64,000 nucleotides of DNA from F23-B02 sp963632825 (GCA_963632825.1 CAVGWF010000038.1:1-64000); one strand, 5' to 3'; shown: positions 16,823 to 26,169, numbered from the stretch's first letter. Numbers and translations: made by a program. The notes: a model not told the origin generated them from the letters alone.

Positions 16823-17956
16823 CTATTGATCCGATCTGCTGAGCGGTATTCCGTTCACGGCATTTCGTGCAAGGACATACAGCACCGAGCACAGAGGAAC
16901 GCTTATGAGCATACCTATAACGCCCATGGCATTGCCGCCGATGGTGACCGCAACCAGAACCCATATGCCGGGCAGACCGACGGATTTTCCGACGACCTTG
17001 GGGTAAATAAGATTGCCCTCAAATTGCTGCAGAACAATGATGAAGATGACAAACCACAGCGCCTGAATGGGTCTTACGAGGAGAATAAGGAAGGCGCCTA
17101 TCGCCGTTCCTATAAATGCGCCGAACACGGGGATCAGTGCCGTAAAGCCGACGAGAACGGATATCGCCGGAGCATACGGCATCCGGAATATGGCCATACC
17201 GATGAAGCATAGGGCACCGATTATGACGGCCTCGGTGAGCTGACCGGTTATGAAGTTCGTAAATGTTCGATTTACAAGATTGAGCAGATCGAGAAGCCTC
17301 TGCATTTTCTCGGGCTTCATGAGCTTTGCAAGCACCTTCTTAGACTGCCGCTTGAGCGTTTCCTTCTGTGCAAGGACATAGATGGAGAATGCCAGCGCGA
17401 GAACGAAATTTATAACGGCGGAGACTATTGATGCCGTCGCGGAGATGGTCGTGTTGAACAGCGTAGTCCCGCTGTCCTTGATTATCTGTATGAATTTATC
17501 GGTGTTGAAGCTGAACTCCGGTATCTGTATGCTGTACCTGTTAAGGAATGCCGCCAGTGAATCCCACCAGCTCTCGACCTCGCTCACATATGAGGGCATC
17601 ATGCTTATGAGCGAGGACACTGAGGCACTCAGCTCCGGCAGGATAATGAGAACAACGGCGAGGATGATGCCGATGACCAGAAGAATGCTCAGAAGCAGAC
17701 AGATAGGTCTCTTAAGCTTCTGTACCCATCCGCCCTTGCACCGGCTCAAAAGCTTCATCCACATTTTTTCGACCGGACGCAGCAGCACATTCACAATGTA
17801 GGCTATGCACAGACCGATAACAAACGGTGAAATGAGCGAATACAGATCGCCGATATATTTCAGCAGCAGCTTGTGATTGTAAAGCCCCCATATGAGCAGG
17901 ACTGTGAATGTTATTATAAGAAGTATGCGGTTAACGGTTTTCTTACTGAGCTCCAT
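16823..17956 (-). CDS. AI-2E family transporter / YtvI-like permease
   Basis: A 377-residue polytopic protein with about eight hydrophobic segments. The N-terminal helices contain SPFVIGLCIAYIVNVLLRPVEK. The C-terminal block has YAPAISVLVGFTALIPVFGAFIGTAIGAFL and a GNLIYPKVVGKSVGLPGIWVL segment, typical of the AI-2E exporter superfamily (PF01594). The superfamily includes TqsA, YtvI and Na+/H+ antiporters, so the substrate is open. ATG 17956 is chosen because GGAGG sits 8 nt upstream; a longer start would include that SD inside the coding region. It follows glnN by 18 bp and is probably cotranscribed. Confidence 0.88.
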   Translation of the reverse strand: MELSKKTVNRILLIITFTVLLIWGLYNHKLLLKYIGDLYSLISPFVIGLCIAYIVNVLLRPVEKMWMKLLSRCKGGWVQKLKRPICLLLSILLVIGIILAVVLIILPELSASVSSLISMMPSYVSEVESWWDSLAAFLNRYSIQIPEFSFNTDKFIQIIKDSGTTLFNTTISATASIVSAVINFVLALAFSIYVLAQKETLKRQSKKVLAKLMKPEKMQRLLDLLNLVNRTFTNFITGQLTEAVIIGALCFIGMAIFRMPYAPAISVLVGFTALIPVFGAFIGTAIGAFLILLVRPIQALWFVIFIIVLQQFEGNLIYPKVVGKSVGLPGIWVLVAVTIGGNAMGVIGMLISVPLCSVLYVLARNAVNGIPLSRSDQ

Positions 17957-17974
17957 ATGCGAGACCTCCATAAG

Positions 17975-20062
17975 CTATCTTACGCTGAACAGAATGTCAC
18001 CGTAGGTGGGGTAGGGCCACAGCTCGGCGGATGTGTTCGATTCGAGCTCGTCTACCGTTTTCCTGAGCCGCTCCATGGCAGGGAGTACCTTGTCGCGGAA
18101 AACGGCGGCCCGGGTGTAGTTTTCGGAAAACTCGTCGGCGTTTTTCGCCGCCTCGTCGAGCGCGTTCACTCCGGCGACGGTATCACTCATGAGCCCGCTG
18201 AGCTTTGCGCACTGAGACGACTCAAAGCTTGCGTCAACGCCGAGCTGAGCTTTTGCCAGCGCCGTGTCGCAGAGCTGCCTTGAGTAGGTGCTCACCGCAG
18301 GGAGTATTTCCTTCCATACCATCTCCTGCATGGTCAGAGCCTCGATGCGGATGACCTTGCAGTAGTTATCCAGCTTCATTTTATAGCGTGCCGCGAGCTC
18401 TATCTCGGAGTACACGCGGTGGCGCGCAAAGAGCTCGACATTTTTTATGTCGAGGTAATACGGCACGCAGTCGACAGTGGTGCGGAAATTTTTAAGTCCG
18501 CGGTTTGCCGCCTCTCTTATCCACTCGTCACCGTAGCCGTTGCCGTTGAATATAATGCGTTTGTGCTTTTTTATAACGCTTTTTATAAGCTCGTGCAGAC
18601 TCGATTCAAAATTATCCGCATTCTCAAGGAAGTCGGCGTATTTGCGCAGCGACTCCGCAACTGCGGTGTTGAGAACGACATTCGCCCCCGAAATGGATGC
18701 CGAGGAGCCGAGCATGCGAAACTCAAACTTATTTCCGGTGAAGGCGAAGGGGGAGGTGCGGTTGCGGTCGGTGGCATCGCGCGCAAACTTCGGCAGAACA
18801 TGAACGCCGACCTTTATCTGTTCCTTTTCCTTTCCGCCGTAGGGCGTGTCGTTTTCTATGGCCTCGAGTATTTCCTCAAGCTCCTCGCCGAGAAACACGG
18901 AGATTATCGCTGGAGGCGCCTCGGCGGCACCGAGACGGTGATCGTTCGCAGCGCTGGCAACGGAGATGCGCAGCATATCCTGATAATCGTCTACCGCCTG
19001 CAAAACGGCGCACAGCATGAGCAGGAACTGGGCGTTCTCATAGGGAGTCTCGCCCGGCTCGAGCAGGTTTATACCCGTGTCGGTGGTCAACGACCAGTTG
19101 TTGTGCTTGCCCGAGCCGTTAACGCCGGCAAAGGGTTTTTCATGCAGAAGGCACACCATGTCATACTTGCGGGCAAGCTTCTGCATGAGCTCCATGGTTA
19201 TCTGATTGTGGTCGGCTGCAATATTGGTGGTCGTATAAATGGGTGCGAGCTCATGCTGGGCCGGTGCGACCTCGTTGTGCTCGGTTTTCGCAAGAACGCC
19301 GAGCTTCCACAGCTCCTCGTCAAGCTCCGCCATGAACGCGGCAACGCGGGGCTTTATCGTGCCGTAGTAATGATCGTCAAGCTCCTGACCCTTGGGCGGC
19401 ATGGCACCGAAAAGTGTCCTGCCGGTGTAAATGAGATCGCGGCGCTTTTCGTAAACGCTTTTATCAATGAGAAAATACTCCTGCTCGGGACCGACGGTCG
19501 TCTTTACGGCCGTGACCTCAGTGTTGCCGAACAGTCTGAGCACACGCAAGCCCTGACGGTTCAGCGCCTCCATGGAGCGCAGCAGAGGCGTTTTCTTATC
19601 CAGCGCCTCGCCGCCGTATGAGCAGAAGGCGGTCGGTATGCAGAGCACTCCGTCCTTTATGAACGCATATGATGTGGGATCCCACGCCGTGTAGCCGCGG
19701 GCTTCAAATGTGGCTCTCAGTCCGCCTGTGGGGAAGCTCGAAGCGTCCGGCTCGCCCTGTATGAGCTCCTTACCGGAAAACTCCATTATTATTCTGCCGT
19801 TATCCGCAGGGGAGATAAAGCTGTCGTGCTTTTCGGCGGTTATGCCGGTCATGGGCTGGAACCAGTGCGTAAAATGTGTTGCACCTTTTTCGATAGCCCA
19901 GTCCTTCATTGCGTTTGCAACGACCTCGGCAGTCTCCCTGTCGAGCCTTTCACCGAGCTTTATCGAGCGTTGGACCTGCTTGTATGCCTGCTTTGGAAGG
20001 CGTGCCTGCATAACGCAGTCGTTAAACACCATTGAGCCGAACATTTTTATAACATCATTCAT
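17975..20062 (-). CDS. glnN: Type III glutamine synthetase
   Basis: A 695-residue GSIII, condensing glutamate and ammonia with ATP. The length and the GSIII-specific segments set it apart from the roughly 450-residue GSI: WFQPMTGITAEKHDSFI near the N-terminus, TVGPEQEYFLID, EVAPAQHELAPIYTTTNIAADHNQ and GVNGSGKHNNWSL. Start at 20062: AAGGTGG lies upstream of ATG; a longer reading would run through the promoter leader. GSIII is common in Bacteroides and Clostridia. It heads a two-gene unit with the AI-2E-type permease. Confidence 0.96.
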   Translation of the reverse strand: MNDVIKMFGSMVFNDCVMQARLPKQAYKQVQRSIKLGERLDRETAEVVANAMKDWAIEKGATHFTHWFQPMTGITAEKHDSFISPADNGRIIMEFSGKELIQGEPDASSFPTGGLRATFEARGYTAWDPTSYAFIKDGVLCIPTAFCSYGGEALDKKTPLLRSMEALNRQGLRVLRLFGNTEVTAVKTTVGPEQEYFLIDKSVYEKRRDLIYTGRTLFGAMPPKGQELDDHYYGTIKPRVAAFMAELDEELWKLGVLAKTEHNEVAPAQHELAPIYTTTNIAADHNQITMELMQKLARKYDMVCLLHEKPFAGVNGSGKHNNWSLTTDTGINLLEPGETPYENAQFLLMLCAVLQAVDDYQDMLRISVASAANDHRLGAAEAPPAIISVFLGEELEEILEAIENDTPYGGKEKEQIKVGVHVLPKFARDATDRNRTSPFAFTGNKFEFRMLGSSASISGANVVLNTAVAESLRKYADFLENADNFESSLHELIKSVIKKHKRIIFNGNGYGDEWIREAANRGLKNFRTTVDCVPYYLDIKNVELFARHRVYSEIELAARYKMKLDNYCKVIRIEALTMQEMVWKEILPAVSTYSRQLCDTALAKAQLGVDASFESSQCAKLSGLMSDTVAGVNALDEAAKNADEFSENYTRAAVFRDKVLPAMERLRKTVDELESNTSAELWPYPTYGDILFSVR

Positions 20063-20120
20063 TTCAGATCCACCTTTCGCCCGGGACCGACGCTGCGGCC
20101 TGTCGGGGGGTAACAAATGA

Positions 20121-20150
20121 ATTATATTCCACCCAACTCGTCTTTGTCAA
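20121..20150 (-). promoter_or_regulatory. Promoter of glnN
   Basis: On the minus strand consensus TTGACA (20145-20150), 18 bp, TATAAT (20121-20126), about 60 bp before the glnN start. Confidence 0.75.
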
Positions 20151-20183
20151 CGATTAAAAGATGTATATTAAGATGTAAAGCGG

Positions 20184-20212
20184 TTGACAAACCGTGCCTT
20201 CATGTGTATACT
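20184..20212 (+). promoter_or_regulatory. Promoter of the flippase-psd operon
   Basis: TTGACA (20184-20189), 17 bp, TATACT (20207-20212). It is divergent from the glnN promoter. The transcript would carry a GC-rich leader of about 150 nt (20219-20369) with several possible stems; I do not recognise a known riboswitch in it. Confidence 0.75.
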
Positions 20213-20369
20213 AACTGTGCTAATCGAAACCACACAGTTTACCGGCGCCGGAACCGTGTTCAGGCCAGTGCCTTGCCGGACCGCCTTATTGCCGGCGGCA
20301 GGCATGATACGACGGCAGGGCCGTGCCGGAAATGTAAGAACGGAGCGGACAGCCGCACATCGGTGATAA

Positions 20370-21416
20370 ATGAAAAGTAGCGTTAAGAACAATCTGCCGT
20401 GGATATTGCTTTTGGCGGTGATCTCCGCAATCACCGTCAAGGTCGTGACCTCGTGCTCGAAGGGCTTTTCGTGGCACCGCTTTGAGCATTTTCTTGACAG
20501 GGCAGACGCGCTGTGGATGGCGCTTGCCGTTCTGTGTGCGTTCGGATTTGTCTATTTCGAGGGACTGGGGCTCCGGTGCACCTGCCGCTTCCTCGGACAT
20601 CCGTTTTCGACCGGAAATGGGATAATCTTTTCGGCAACGGATATTTTTTTCTCGGCCATAACCCCCTCGGCTACCGGCGGTCAGCCTGCCGCGCTCATAT
20701 TCATGATGCGCTATAATATTCCGGCGGCGGTGTCGGCCATCGCACTGCTTTTAAACCTCGTGATGTACACGGTGTCGATACTGCTCATAAGTGCGGTCTG
20801 CTGTGCTGCATACCCCGGTATGCTTATGAAAATGAGCATAGCACCCAAGCTTTTTATCGCCTTCGGCGTTGTCATTCAGGCGATATTCATATTCGTATTT
20901 ATCCTGTGCATCCTTAACGATGCGATCATCCTCGGCATTTGCCGCTGGGGACTGCGGCTTTTGTGCAGGCTGAGGATAGTCAAGGACTATGACAGGCAAT
21001 ATGAAAAGCTGCTGGATATGATAAAGCAGTACAAGGAATGCGGCGTCCTGCTCAGAAGGGAAACGGGGCTGCTTATAAAGGTGTTTCTGTGCAATATGGC
21101 ACAGCGGTTGTCGGTCATCCTCGTCTCGGTGTGTGTGTTCCTCGCGGTAGGCGGTGCGCCGGCGGCAGCGTTCAAGGCGTTTTCGGTGCAGGCTTTTGCC
21201 ATCCTCGGCTCGAATGCCGTGCCGGTGCCGGGCGCCGTGGGAGTTGCGGATTACATTCTGCTCAGCGGCTTCGACCAGCTCGTGCCTGACCCTGTGAGCA
21301 TAGAGCTTTTGAGCCGCGGTATAAGCTTTTATGCGACAATAGTCGGCTGCGGCATTCTTATGCTTGCGGTGCTTGTAATAAGAAAAATAAAAAACGGTGG
21401 GAAAAATGACATCTAA
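20370..21416 (+). CDS. Lysylphosphatidylglycerol synthase TM / UPF0104-type flippase-like membrane protein
   Basis: A 348-residue polytopic protein with about eight helices. Family marks are ALWMALAVLCAFGFVYFEGLGLRC near the start, ATDIFFSAITPSATGGQPAALIFM, and the C-terminal AILGSNAVPVPGAVGVADYILLSG (the G-x-x-P-G-G-x-G-x-x-E region of MprF and AglD2 proteins). The MprF synthase domain is absent, so this is the flippase-like half only. It overlaps psd by 11 bp, so the pair is coupled, which suggests movement or handling of a phospholipid. The SD (GGTGAT) is weak. Confidence 0.88.
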   Translation: MKSSVKNNLPWILLLAVISAITVKVVTSCSKGFSWHRFEHFLDRADALWMALAVLCAFGFVYFEGLGLRCTCRFLGHPFSTGNGIIFSATDIFFSAITPSATGGQPAALIFMMRYNIPAAVSAIALLLNLVMYTVSILLISAVCCAAYPGMLMKMSIAPKLFIAFGVVIQAIFIFVFILCILNDAIILGICRWGLRLLCRLRIVKDYDRQYEKLLDMIKQYKECGVLLRRETGLLIKVFLCNMAQRLSVILVSVCVFLAVGGAPAAAFKAFSVQAFAILGSNAVPVPGAVGVADYILLSGFDQLVPDPVSIELLSRGISFYATIVGCGILMLAVLVIRKIKNGGKNDI

Positions 21417-22245
21417 GAAAATGGCGATAGGTCTGCGCTGCTGCTATTTCAAGCACCTCGGCTGGCCCGCTCGCCGCGTAATGACAAATCCTATACTCAC
21501 GGCGGTGATAGGTGAATATATGGACACGCGCCTTTCCGCAAGGCGCATAGACCACTTCGTGCGCGCAAACGGCATAGACCTCAGCGATTATGAAAAGGCG
21601 GATTACCGCTGCTTCAACGATTTCTTCACCCGCAGGATAAAGCCCGAGGCGCGGCCCGTAAACATGGATCCCGATGTGCTCATCTCTCCGTGCGACGGCG
21701 GCCTCTCGGCTTACCGCATAAGCGGCGATTCGGTGTTCTCGATAAAAAACAGCTACTACAATGTCGATGACCTTGTAGGCGGCGCGCCCATTGCCGGAGA
21801 GTATATAAACGGCGTGTGCCTCGTGCTCAGGCTCGGCGTTGAGAATTACCATCGCTACTGCTATATAGATAACGGCTTTAAGAGCCGCAACTGGCACATT
21901 CAGGGCAAATACCATCCGGTGCAGCCGATCGCCGTGCGCAGGCATCCGGTGTTCAAGCAGAACACGCGCGAGTACTGCATGCTGTATACCGAAAATTTCG
22001 GCACGGTCGTGCAGATAGAGGTCGGCGCGTGTCTCGTCGGCAAGATAGATAACTACCACGAGGCGGCGGTAATAAGCCGCGGCGAGGAAAAGGGAATGTT
22101 CCGCTTCGGCGGCTCGACCATCGTTCTGCTGTTTAAAAACGGCGTGCTCGACCTGCCGCAGCAGCTCTTTGACGACACCCTCAAGGGTAGGGAACACCCC
22201 GTCCTCTACGGAAAAGAAATATGCAGAAAGCTCTCGGATCAATGA
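21406..22245 (+). CDS. psd: Phosphatidylserine decarboxylase proenzyme
   Basis: Decarboxylates phosphatidylserine to phosphatidylethanolamine at the membrane, using a pyruvoyl group made by self-cleavage. The 279-residue protein has the cleavage motif GGST (residues 235-238; the E. coli enzyme has LGST), with Ser237 as the expected pyruvoyl precursor. It also shows the SPCDGGLSAYRI and LRLGVENYHRYCYID segments carrying the catalytic Asp and His. The ATG at 21406 lies after GGTGG, inside the last codons of the flippase-like gene. No phosphatidylserine synthase is nearby. Confidence 0.94.
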   Translation: MTSKKMAIGLRCCYFKHLGWPARRVMTNPILTAVIGEYMDTRLSARRIDHFVRANGIDLSDYEKADYRCFNDFFTRRIKPEARPVNMDPDVLISPCDGGLSAYRISGDSVFSIKNSYYNVDDLVGGAPIAGEYINGVCLVLRLGVENYHRYCYIDNGFKSRNWHIQGKYHPVQPIAVRRHPVFKQNTREYCMLYTENFGTVVQIEVGACLVGKIDNYHEAAVISRGEEKGMFRFGGSTIVLLFKNGVLDLPQQLFDDTLKGREHPVLYGKEICRKLSDQ

Positions 22246-22270
22246 TCCGAGAGCTTTCGGTTTATTTTTG
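22226..22270. terminator. Bidirectional terminator after psd
   Basis: A stem GAAAGCTCTCGGATC / GATCCGAGAGCTTTC overlaps the psd stop codon and is followed by a T-rich run. The convergent small membrane protein gene ends at 22271. Confidence 0.8.
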
Positions 22271-22660
22271 CTATTTCTTGCTTACGGCATAGGCTATGCC
22301 GCTGAGGACGAGTGCTCCGACTGCCGGCAGAGAGATCACAAGGATCCCGATTCCGAGCGGCATAGACACCGGAGCGTAAAATCCGCCGAGTCGTATAGCG
22401 TCCGGAATAAAGAACCAGAGAACGAGCAGAACTTCAAAAACAAGCAGTGATACGATGTCGGATTTCCCGCATCTGCGGCTCGCGGCGAACACTACCGCCG
22501 CGGCAAGGATCGGCAAGACGATAAGATACCACATTCCGTAAAGTGAGTTCGGAGGAATGAGCACACCTTCTTCGTCGATGGCTTTTGCGGCTATGCTGAG
22601 ACCGCACAGGCAAAACAGGATAGCGTACGCCCACCATGGGCGCTTAAGGCTTTTATTCAT
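22271..22660 (-). CDS. Small four-helix membrane protein, unknown
   Basis: A 129-residue protein with four hydrophobic segments (about 9-26, 45-65, 75-93 and 103-125) separated by short loops, and a lysine-rich C-terminus (AVSKK). ATG 22660 has an excellent SD (AAGGAGGG, 7 nt upstream), so it is very likely translated. I recognise no family. It lies directly downstream of the broken SLH gene on the same strand and may share its promoter at 23198-23226. Confidence 0.7.
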   Translation of the reverse strand: MNKSLKRPWWAYAILFCLCGLSIAAKAIDEEGVLIPPNSLYGMWYLIVLPILAAAVVFAASRRCGKSDIVSLLVFEVLLVLWFFIPDAIRLGGFYAPVSMPLGIGILVISLPAVGALVLSGIAYAVSKK

Positions 22661-22680
22661 AATAGTTCCCTCCTTATAAA

Positions 22681-23007
22681 TCACATACATTTATCAATAA
22701 AACGCTTTAGCATGGTCGCACTCTGGCAGCGTTCGCACCCCAAAGATGGAGAAAGCGTGGTAGAAGTTGAACCCGTTATTATACCTTTGCTCACTGCCCA
22801 TTTCATAGGTATCACAGCGAAAGACGAAACAGAGCTGGCATCTGAATAGCCAGACAATGCATAATCTTCGTTAGGTATAGAATCTTCTGTTGAATAATAC
22901 CCGCTTACATCACCTTCACAGTAATCAGAAGCAAATACCTGTATTCCTTATGAGAATACAATGAAAAGTGCTAATGCTAATGACAATCCCTTTTTAAGTT
23001 TTCTCAT
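22681..23007 (-). pseudogene. Broken secreted SLH-domain protein fragment
   Basis: Reading from ATG 23007 gives MRKLKKGLSLALALFIVFS, a clear signal peptide, then an in-frame TAA at 22948-22950 (codon 20). Reading on gives about 88 codons ending with WAVSKGIITGSTSTTLSPS and CERCQSATMLKRFI, a recognisable second half of an S-layer-homology domain. The SD (AAAGGA) and promoter are intact, so the gene seems to have decayed by a point mutation and truncation. The stretch is AT-richer than its neighbours, which fits separate ancestry. A sequencing error at the TAA cannot be excluded. Confidence 0.7.
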
Positions 23008-23197
23008 ATCCCAATCCTTTCATTTGCAAACGACCGATTATGAACCTATCTACTTCGACTTGTAAGTGCTGGGGTTGGGGTAACTTGGGCGTATAGATAA
23101 ATTGTCACTGAGCGGTTAATTGTTCACGGGTATCACCTCCTGCACATTGTGTTGTGCAATAATTCCGATTTTGAGCTAATTATGGAAATCTGGTAAT

Positions 23198-23226
23198 ATT
23201 GTACCATGAACAAAATGCTTTATCAA
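23198..23226 (-). promoter_or_regulatory. Promoter upstream of the broken SLH gene
   Basis: On the minus strand TTGATA (23221-23226), 17 bp, TACAAT (23198-23203). About 190 nt of leader follow before the ATG, including a strong SD AGGAGGTG (23134-23141) that serves only a three-codon frame (23116-23127). Confidence 0.65.
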
Positions 23227-23262
23227 GTATTATTTTCTAATTTTGCGCATCATTAGTAAGCA

Positions 23263-24045
23263 TTATTTGCCTATTTTCTTTAAAAACCTCTTTAATTTGC
23301 CAAGCTCGAGCTTCCAGTATATCGTCCTGACAAAGGGGAACACGGTCATGAGCGCCTTGCCGACGGCGAAAAGCGGGCAGGGGGACACGCTCTTTTTGCC
23401 CTTTTCTATGCCGCGCACCATCTTTTTCGCAACGGTTACGGGGTTCTGCACCGGAAACGGCTTTTCAAACTGCACTCCGTCGGCGGCGACCTTGAAGAAG
23501 TTCGTGTCCGTTGCGACGGGGTAGAGGCAGGTGAATTTCATGTTGTCCGGCTTTTCAAGGCGTATGGCCTGCTGGAAGCCCTCGAGACCGAACTTCGAGG
23601 CGCTGTATATCGCGTAGCCGGGCATAGCCATCTGCCCGATGGCGCTTATGGTGAACGCAAGGTGTCCGTCTCTGCCGTTTAGGTGCTGAAGATATTTTGA
23701 ATAGGTATATATCGGCGAGAGCGTGTTGGTGTCGAACATCTTTTTCACCCTGTCCCAATTTGCGTAGTCATACGCCTCGTAGTAGGGGAAGCCGGCGTTT
23801 GCGTAGAAAATGTCTACCTTGCCGAACGCAGCCTCGGCAACGCGGAACAGCTTGTCGATGCCCTCCTTGGTGCTGCAGTCGATGTTCATGGGTATGACAT
23901 TGGGACCGAAGTCGAACAGGCGCTCCTCGGCGTGGCGCGATACCGCGAGTATCATATTGCCCCTGCCCTTTGCAAGGAGCTTGAGAACCTCGAGACCGAT
24001 ACCGCTGGAGGCTCCGGTGAGTACGATCTTTTTGTTTTCTATCAC
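23263..24045 (-). CDS. Short-chain dehydrogenase/reductase (SDR)
   Basis: A 260-residue classical SDR. The cofactor motif is TGASSGIG (about 10-17), then the NAG block in IFYANAGFPYY, catalytic Ser in FTISAIGQMA, and YxxxK in YAIYSASKFG. The alcohol or ketone substrate cannot be read from the sequence. Translation starts at GTG 24045, with AAGGAGGAG upstream. It lies 12 bp after the OYE-family gene and is surely in the same operon, so it probably acts on a related substrate. The C-terminal KLKRFLKK tail is basic and could bind the membrane surface. Confidence 0.92.
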   Translation of the reverse strand: MIENKKIVLTGASSGIGLEVLKLLAKGRGNMILAVSRHAEERLFDFGPNVIPMNIDCSTKEGIDKLFRVAEAAFGKVDIFYANAGFPYYEAYDYANWDRVKKMFDTNTLSPIYTYSKYLQHLNGRDGHLAFTISAIGQMAMPGYAIYSASKFGLEGFQQAIRLEKPDNMKFTCLYPVATDTNFFKVAADGVQFEKPFPVQNPVTVAKKMVRGIEKGKKSVSPCPLFAVGKALMTVFPFVRTIYWKLELGKLKRFLKKIGK

Positions 24046-24057
24046 GACTTCTCCTCC

Positions 24058-26136
24058 TTATTTTATGCTCATTGCGGCGTCGAACGCACTGTGGCAGGCA
24101 TCGGCTATCGTGCCGCTTTTTTTCGCATCGCCGACGGCGACGGCATTTACGCCGAGAGCCTTGAGCTTATCCGGAAGCTCGCCTCTGGGTCTGACGCCGA
24201 GCGAGAGCACGACCGCGTCCGCCGGCAGGCTGACCTTCGCGCCGGTTTTCACATCCTCGGTGAGAACGCTTCCGGCCTCTATGCCGGCAAGCCTTGTTGA
24301 GGTCATGAACTTCGTCCCGAACGGCTTTATGCGCTCCATTTCGTCGTCAACGAGCTGGAACCATGCGCCGGGGGCTATCTCCGGAGCCATTTCGATGACC
24401 GTGACCTCGCAGCCGGCATCGTTTAAAAACTCCGTGACCTCAAGCCCCGTTATGCCCGAGCCGGCTACGACAACGCGTGCGTTTTCTATCTTCCTTTCGC
24501 CGTTTATTATGTCGGCGGCGAGGTAAACATTTTCCCTGTCCGTTCCGGGTATCGAACGCGGCACGAGCGGCACGCCGCCCGCCGCGACGATAACGGCATA
24601 GGGCTTTGCCTCGGCTATCTGCTCCGCGGCCAGCTCGGTGCCGAGATGCACCCTTGCGCCGTCCTTCTGTGCGTTTACCATGAGGTCCTCTATGCACCAG
24701 TACAGCTTATCCTTGAGGTGGCAGGATGCCGCGGAGATCACCTGACCGCCCGCTTTTTCGTCTTTTTCGTAAACATCCACGGCAAAGCCGCGCCTTGCAA
24801 GCGTCTGAGCCGCGGTCAGACCGGCAGGACCTGCGCCGATAACGATAACGCTTTTGCCCTCGCCGTCGCGCGGCTGAGAGAAGTACGCCTTTTCTCTGCC
24901 GACCGACATATTCAGGGCACATTCGCCCTGTCTGCCGATCTTGGCATTTGTCATAAACGAACGGATGCAGTTGAGGCAGCCGATGCAGCGGCGGATCTCG
25001 TTTTCTCTGCCCTCCTCGGCTTTTTTCACCCAGTGCGGGTCGCATATAAATGTGCGCGCCGAGGCTACGAAATCCTGACAGCCCTCCCGAAGCTGGCGCT
25101 CCGCCTGCTCCGGCGTGCGGATGACATTCGCGGCTATGACGGGAATGCTCACAACGCTTTTTATTTCCTTTGCCAGATGCTTTCTCCAGCCGGGCTCGAA
25201 GCTCGTTGGCTCAAGCCAGTAGTTGTAGGCGTCATAGCACGCGCTTGTAACATTTATCGCGTCGACGCCGAGCTCCTCAAGGCGCATTGCTATGCGCTTT
25301 CCGAGCTCAAGATCGTAGCCCTTTCCGGCAAAGCCGATGCGGTCGTACATCTCGTCGGCCGTCAGGCGCACGATAAGAGGGAAATCCCTGCCGCAGCGGT
25401 CGCGTATGCCGTCGATTATCTCGGCGACAAAGCGCATGCGGTTTTCAAAGCTGCCGCCGTACTCGTCGGTGCGCTTATTCGTGTTCGGTGATAAAAACTG
25501 CTGTATCATATAGCCGTGACCGCCGTGCAGCTCAACTGCGTCGACGCCAGCCTTCCTGCACCGCTCGGCGGCGGATATGTAGTCGTTTATGAGCTTTTTT
25601 ACCTCACGGCGGCTCATGGCGTGTACGCGCATGGCACCGTGCTTTGCGAGCTCGCATTTTGAAGGCGCCTGCACCGACCAGATGATGCCTCTTTCTTCCA
25701 TTCCGAGCAGAAACGGAGTGCACTTGAACAGCGCATCAAGCACCTTCGGGAAGCGTTTTACGAGCGGGATTATGAGCGGCAGGGAGTTTGTCGAGCTTGA
25801 ATAGCCCTGCCGTCCGGGGTGATGGAGCTGAATGCAGAGCTTTGCACCATGCCGGTGTATGCGCTCGGCAAACTCATGCATGGGCGCAATGTGGTAATCG
25901 TGGCTCATGGCAAGCTGTGTAAAGGTCGATGCCGCGCCCATATCGTTTACGCGGCATATGCCCGGAGTTATCATTCCGACTCCGCCGATGGCACGCTCCT
26001 CATAGTAGTCCATCAGCTTTTCCGTCGGAGTACCGTCGGTCTGACCGAGGCTGAACTCCGCTGCGGTCATTACGGTGCGGTTTTTCACCGTCATTGTGCC
26101 GATCTTCATCGGCGATAGCAGCATTTCATAGCTCAT
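24058..26136 (-). CDS. OYE-family NADH:flavin oxidoreductase with C-terminal FAD/NAD(P) domain (FadH/BaiCD/BaiH-like)
   Basis: A 692-residue iron-sulfur flavoprotein. Residues about 5-350 are an FMN-binding TIM barrel (LSPMKIGTMTVKNRTVM start; QLHHPGRQG; HGGHGYMIQQFLSPNTNKRTDEYGGS). A [4Fe-4S] cluster motif CIGCLNC...C...C follows, then a pyridine-nucleotide disulfide-type domain with VIVIGAGPAGLTAAQTLARRG and a second GSGITGLE motif. This architecture is that of 2,4-dienoyl-CoA reductase and of bile-acid or steroid enone reductases of gut Clostridia; the substrate is not determined. ATG 26136 has GGGAGGA upstream. A TetR regulator is divergent. Confidence 0.93.
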   Translation of the reverse strand: MSYEMLLSPMKIGTMTVKNRTVMTAAEFSLGQTDGTPTEKLMDYYEERAIGGVGMITPGICRVNDMGAASTFTQLAMSHDYHIAPMHEFAERIHRHGAKLCIQLHHPGRQGYSSSTNSLPLIIPLVKRFPKVLDALFKCTPFLLGMEERGIIWSVQAPSKCELAKHGAMRVHAMSRREVKKLINDYISAAERCRKAGVDAVELHGGHGYMIQQFLSPNTNKRTDEYGGSFENRMRFVAEIIDGIRDRCGRDFPLIVRLTADEMYDRIGFAGKGYDLELGKRIAMRLEELGVDAINVTSACYDAYNYWLEPTSFEPGWRKHLAKEIKSVVSIPVIAANVIRTPEQAERQLREGCQDFVASARTFICDPHWVKKAEEGRENEIRRCIGCLNCIRSFMTNAKIGRQGECALNMSVGREKAYFSQPRDGEGKSVIVIGAGPAGLTAAQTLARRGFAVDVYEKDEKAGGQVISAASCHLKDKLYWCIEDLMVNAQKDGARVHLGTELAAEQIAEAKPYAVIVAAGGVPLVPRSIPGTDRENVYLAADIINGERKIENARVVVAGSGITGLEVTEFLNDAGCEVTVIEMAPEIAPGAWFQLVDDEMERIKPFGTKFMTSTRLAGIEAGSVLTEDVKTGAKVSLPADAVVLSLGVRPRGELPDKLKALGVNAVAVGDAKKSGTIADACHSAFDAAMSIK

Positions 26137-26169
26137 GGTGTATATCCTCCCTGAAATGTTTCTGAAACG

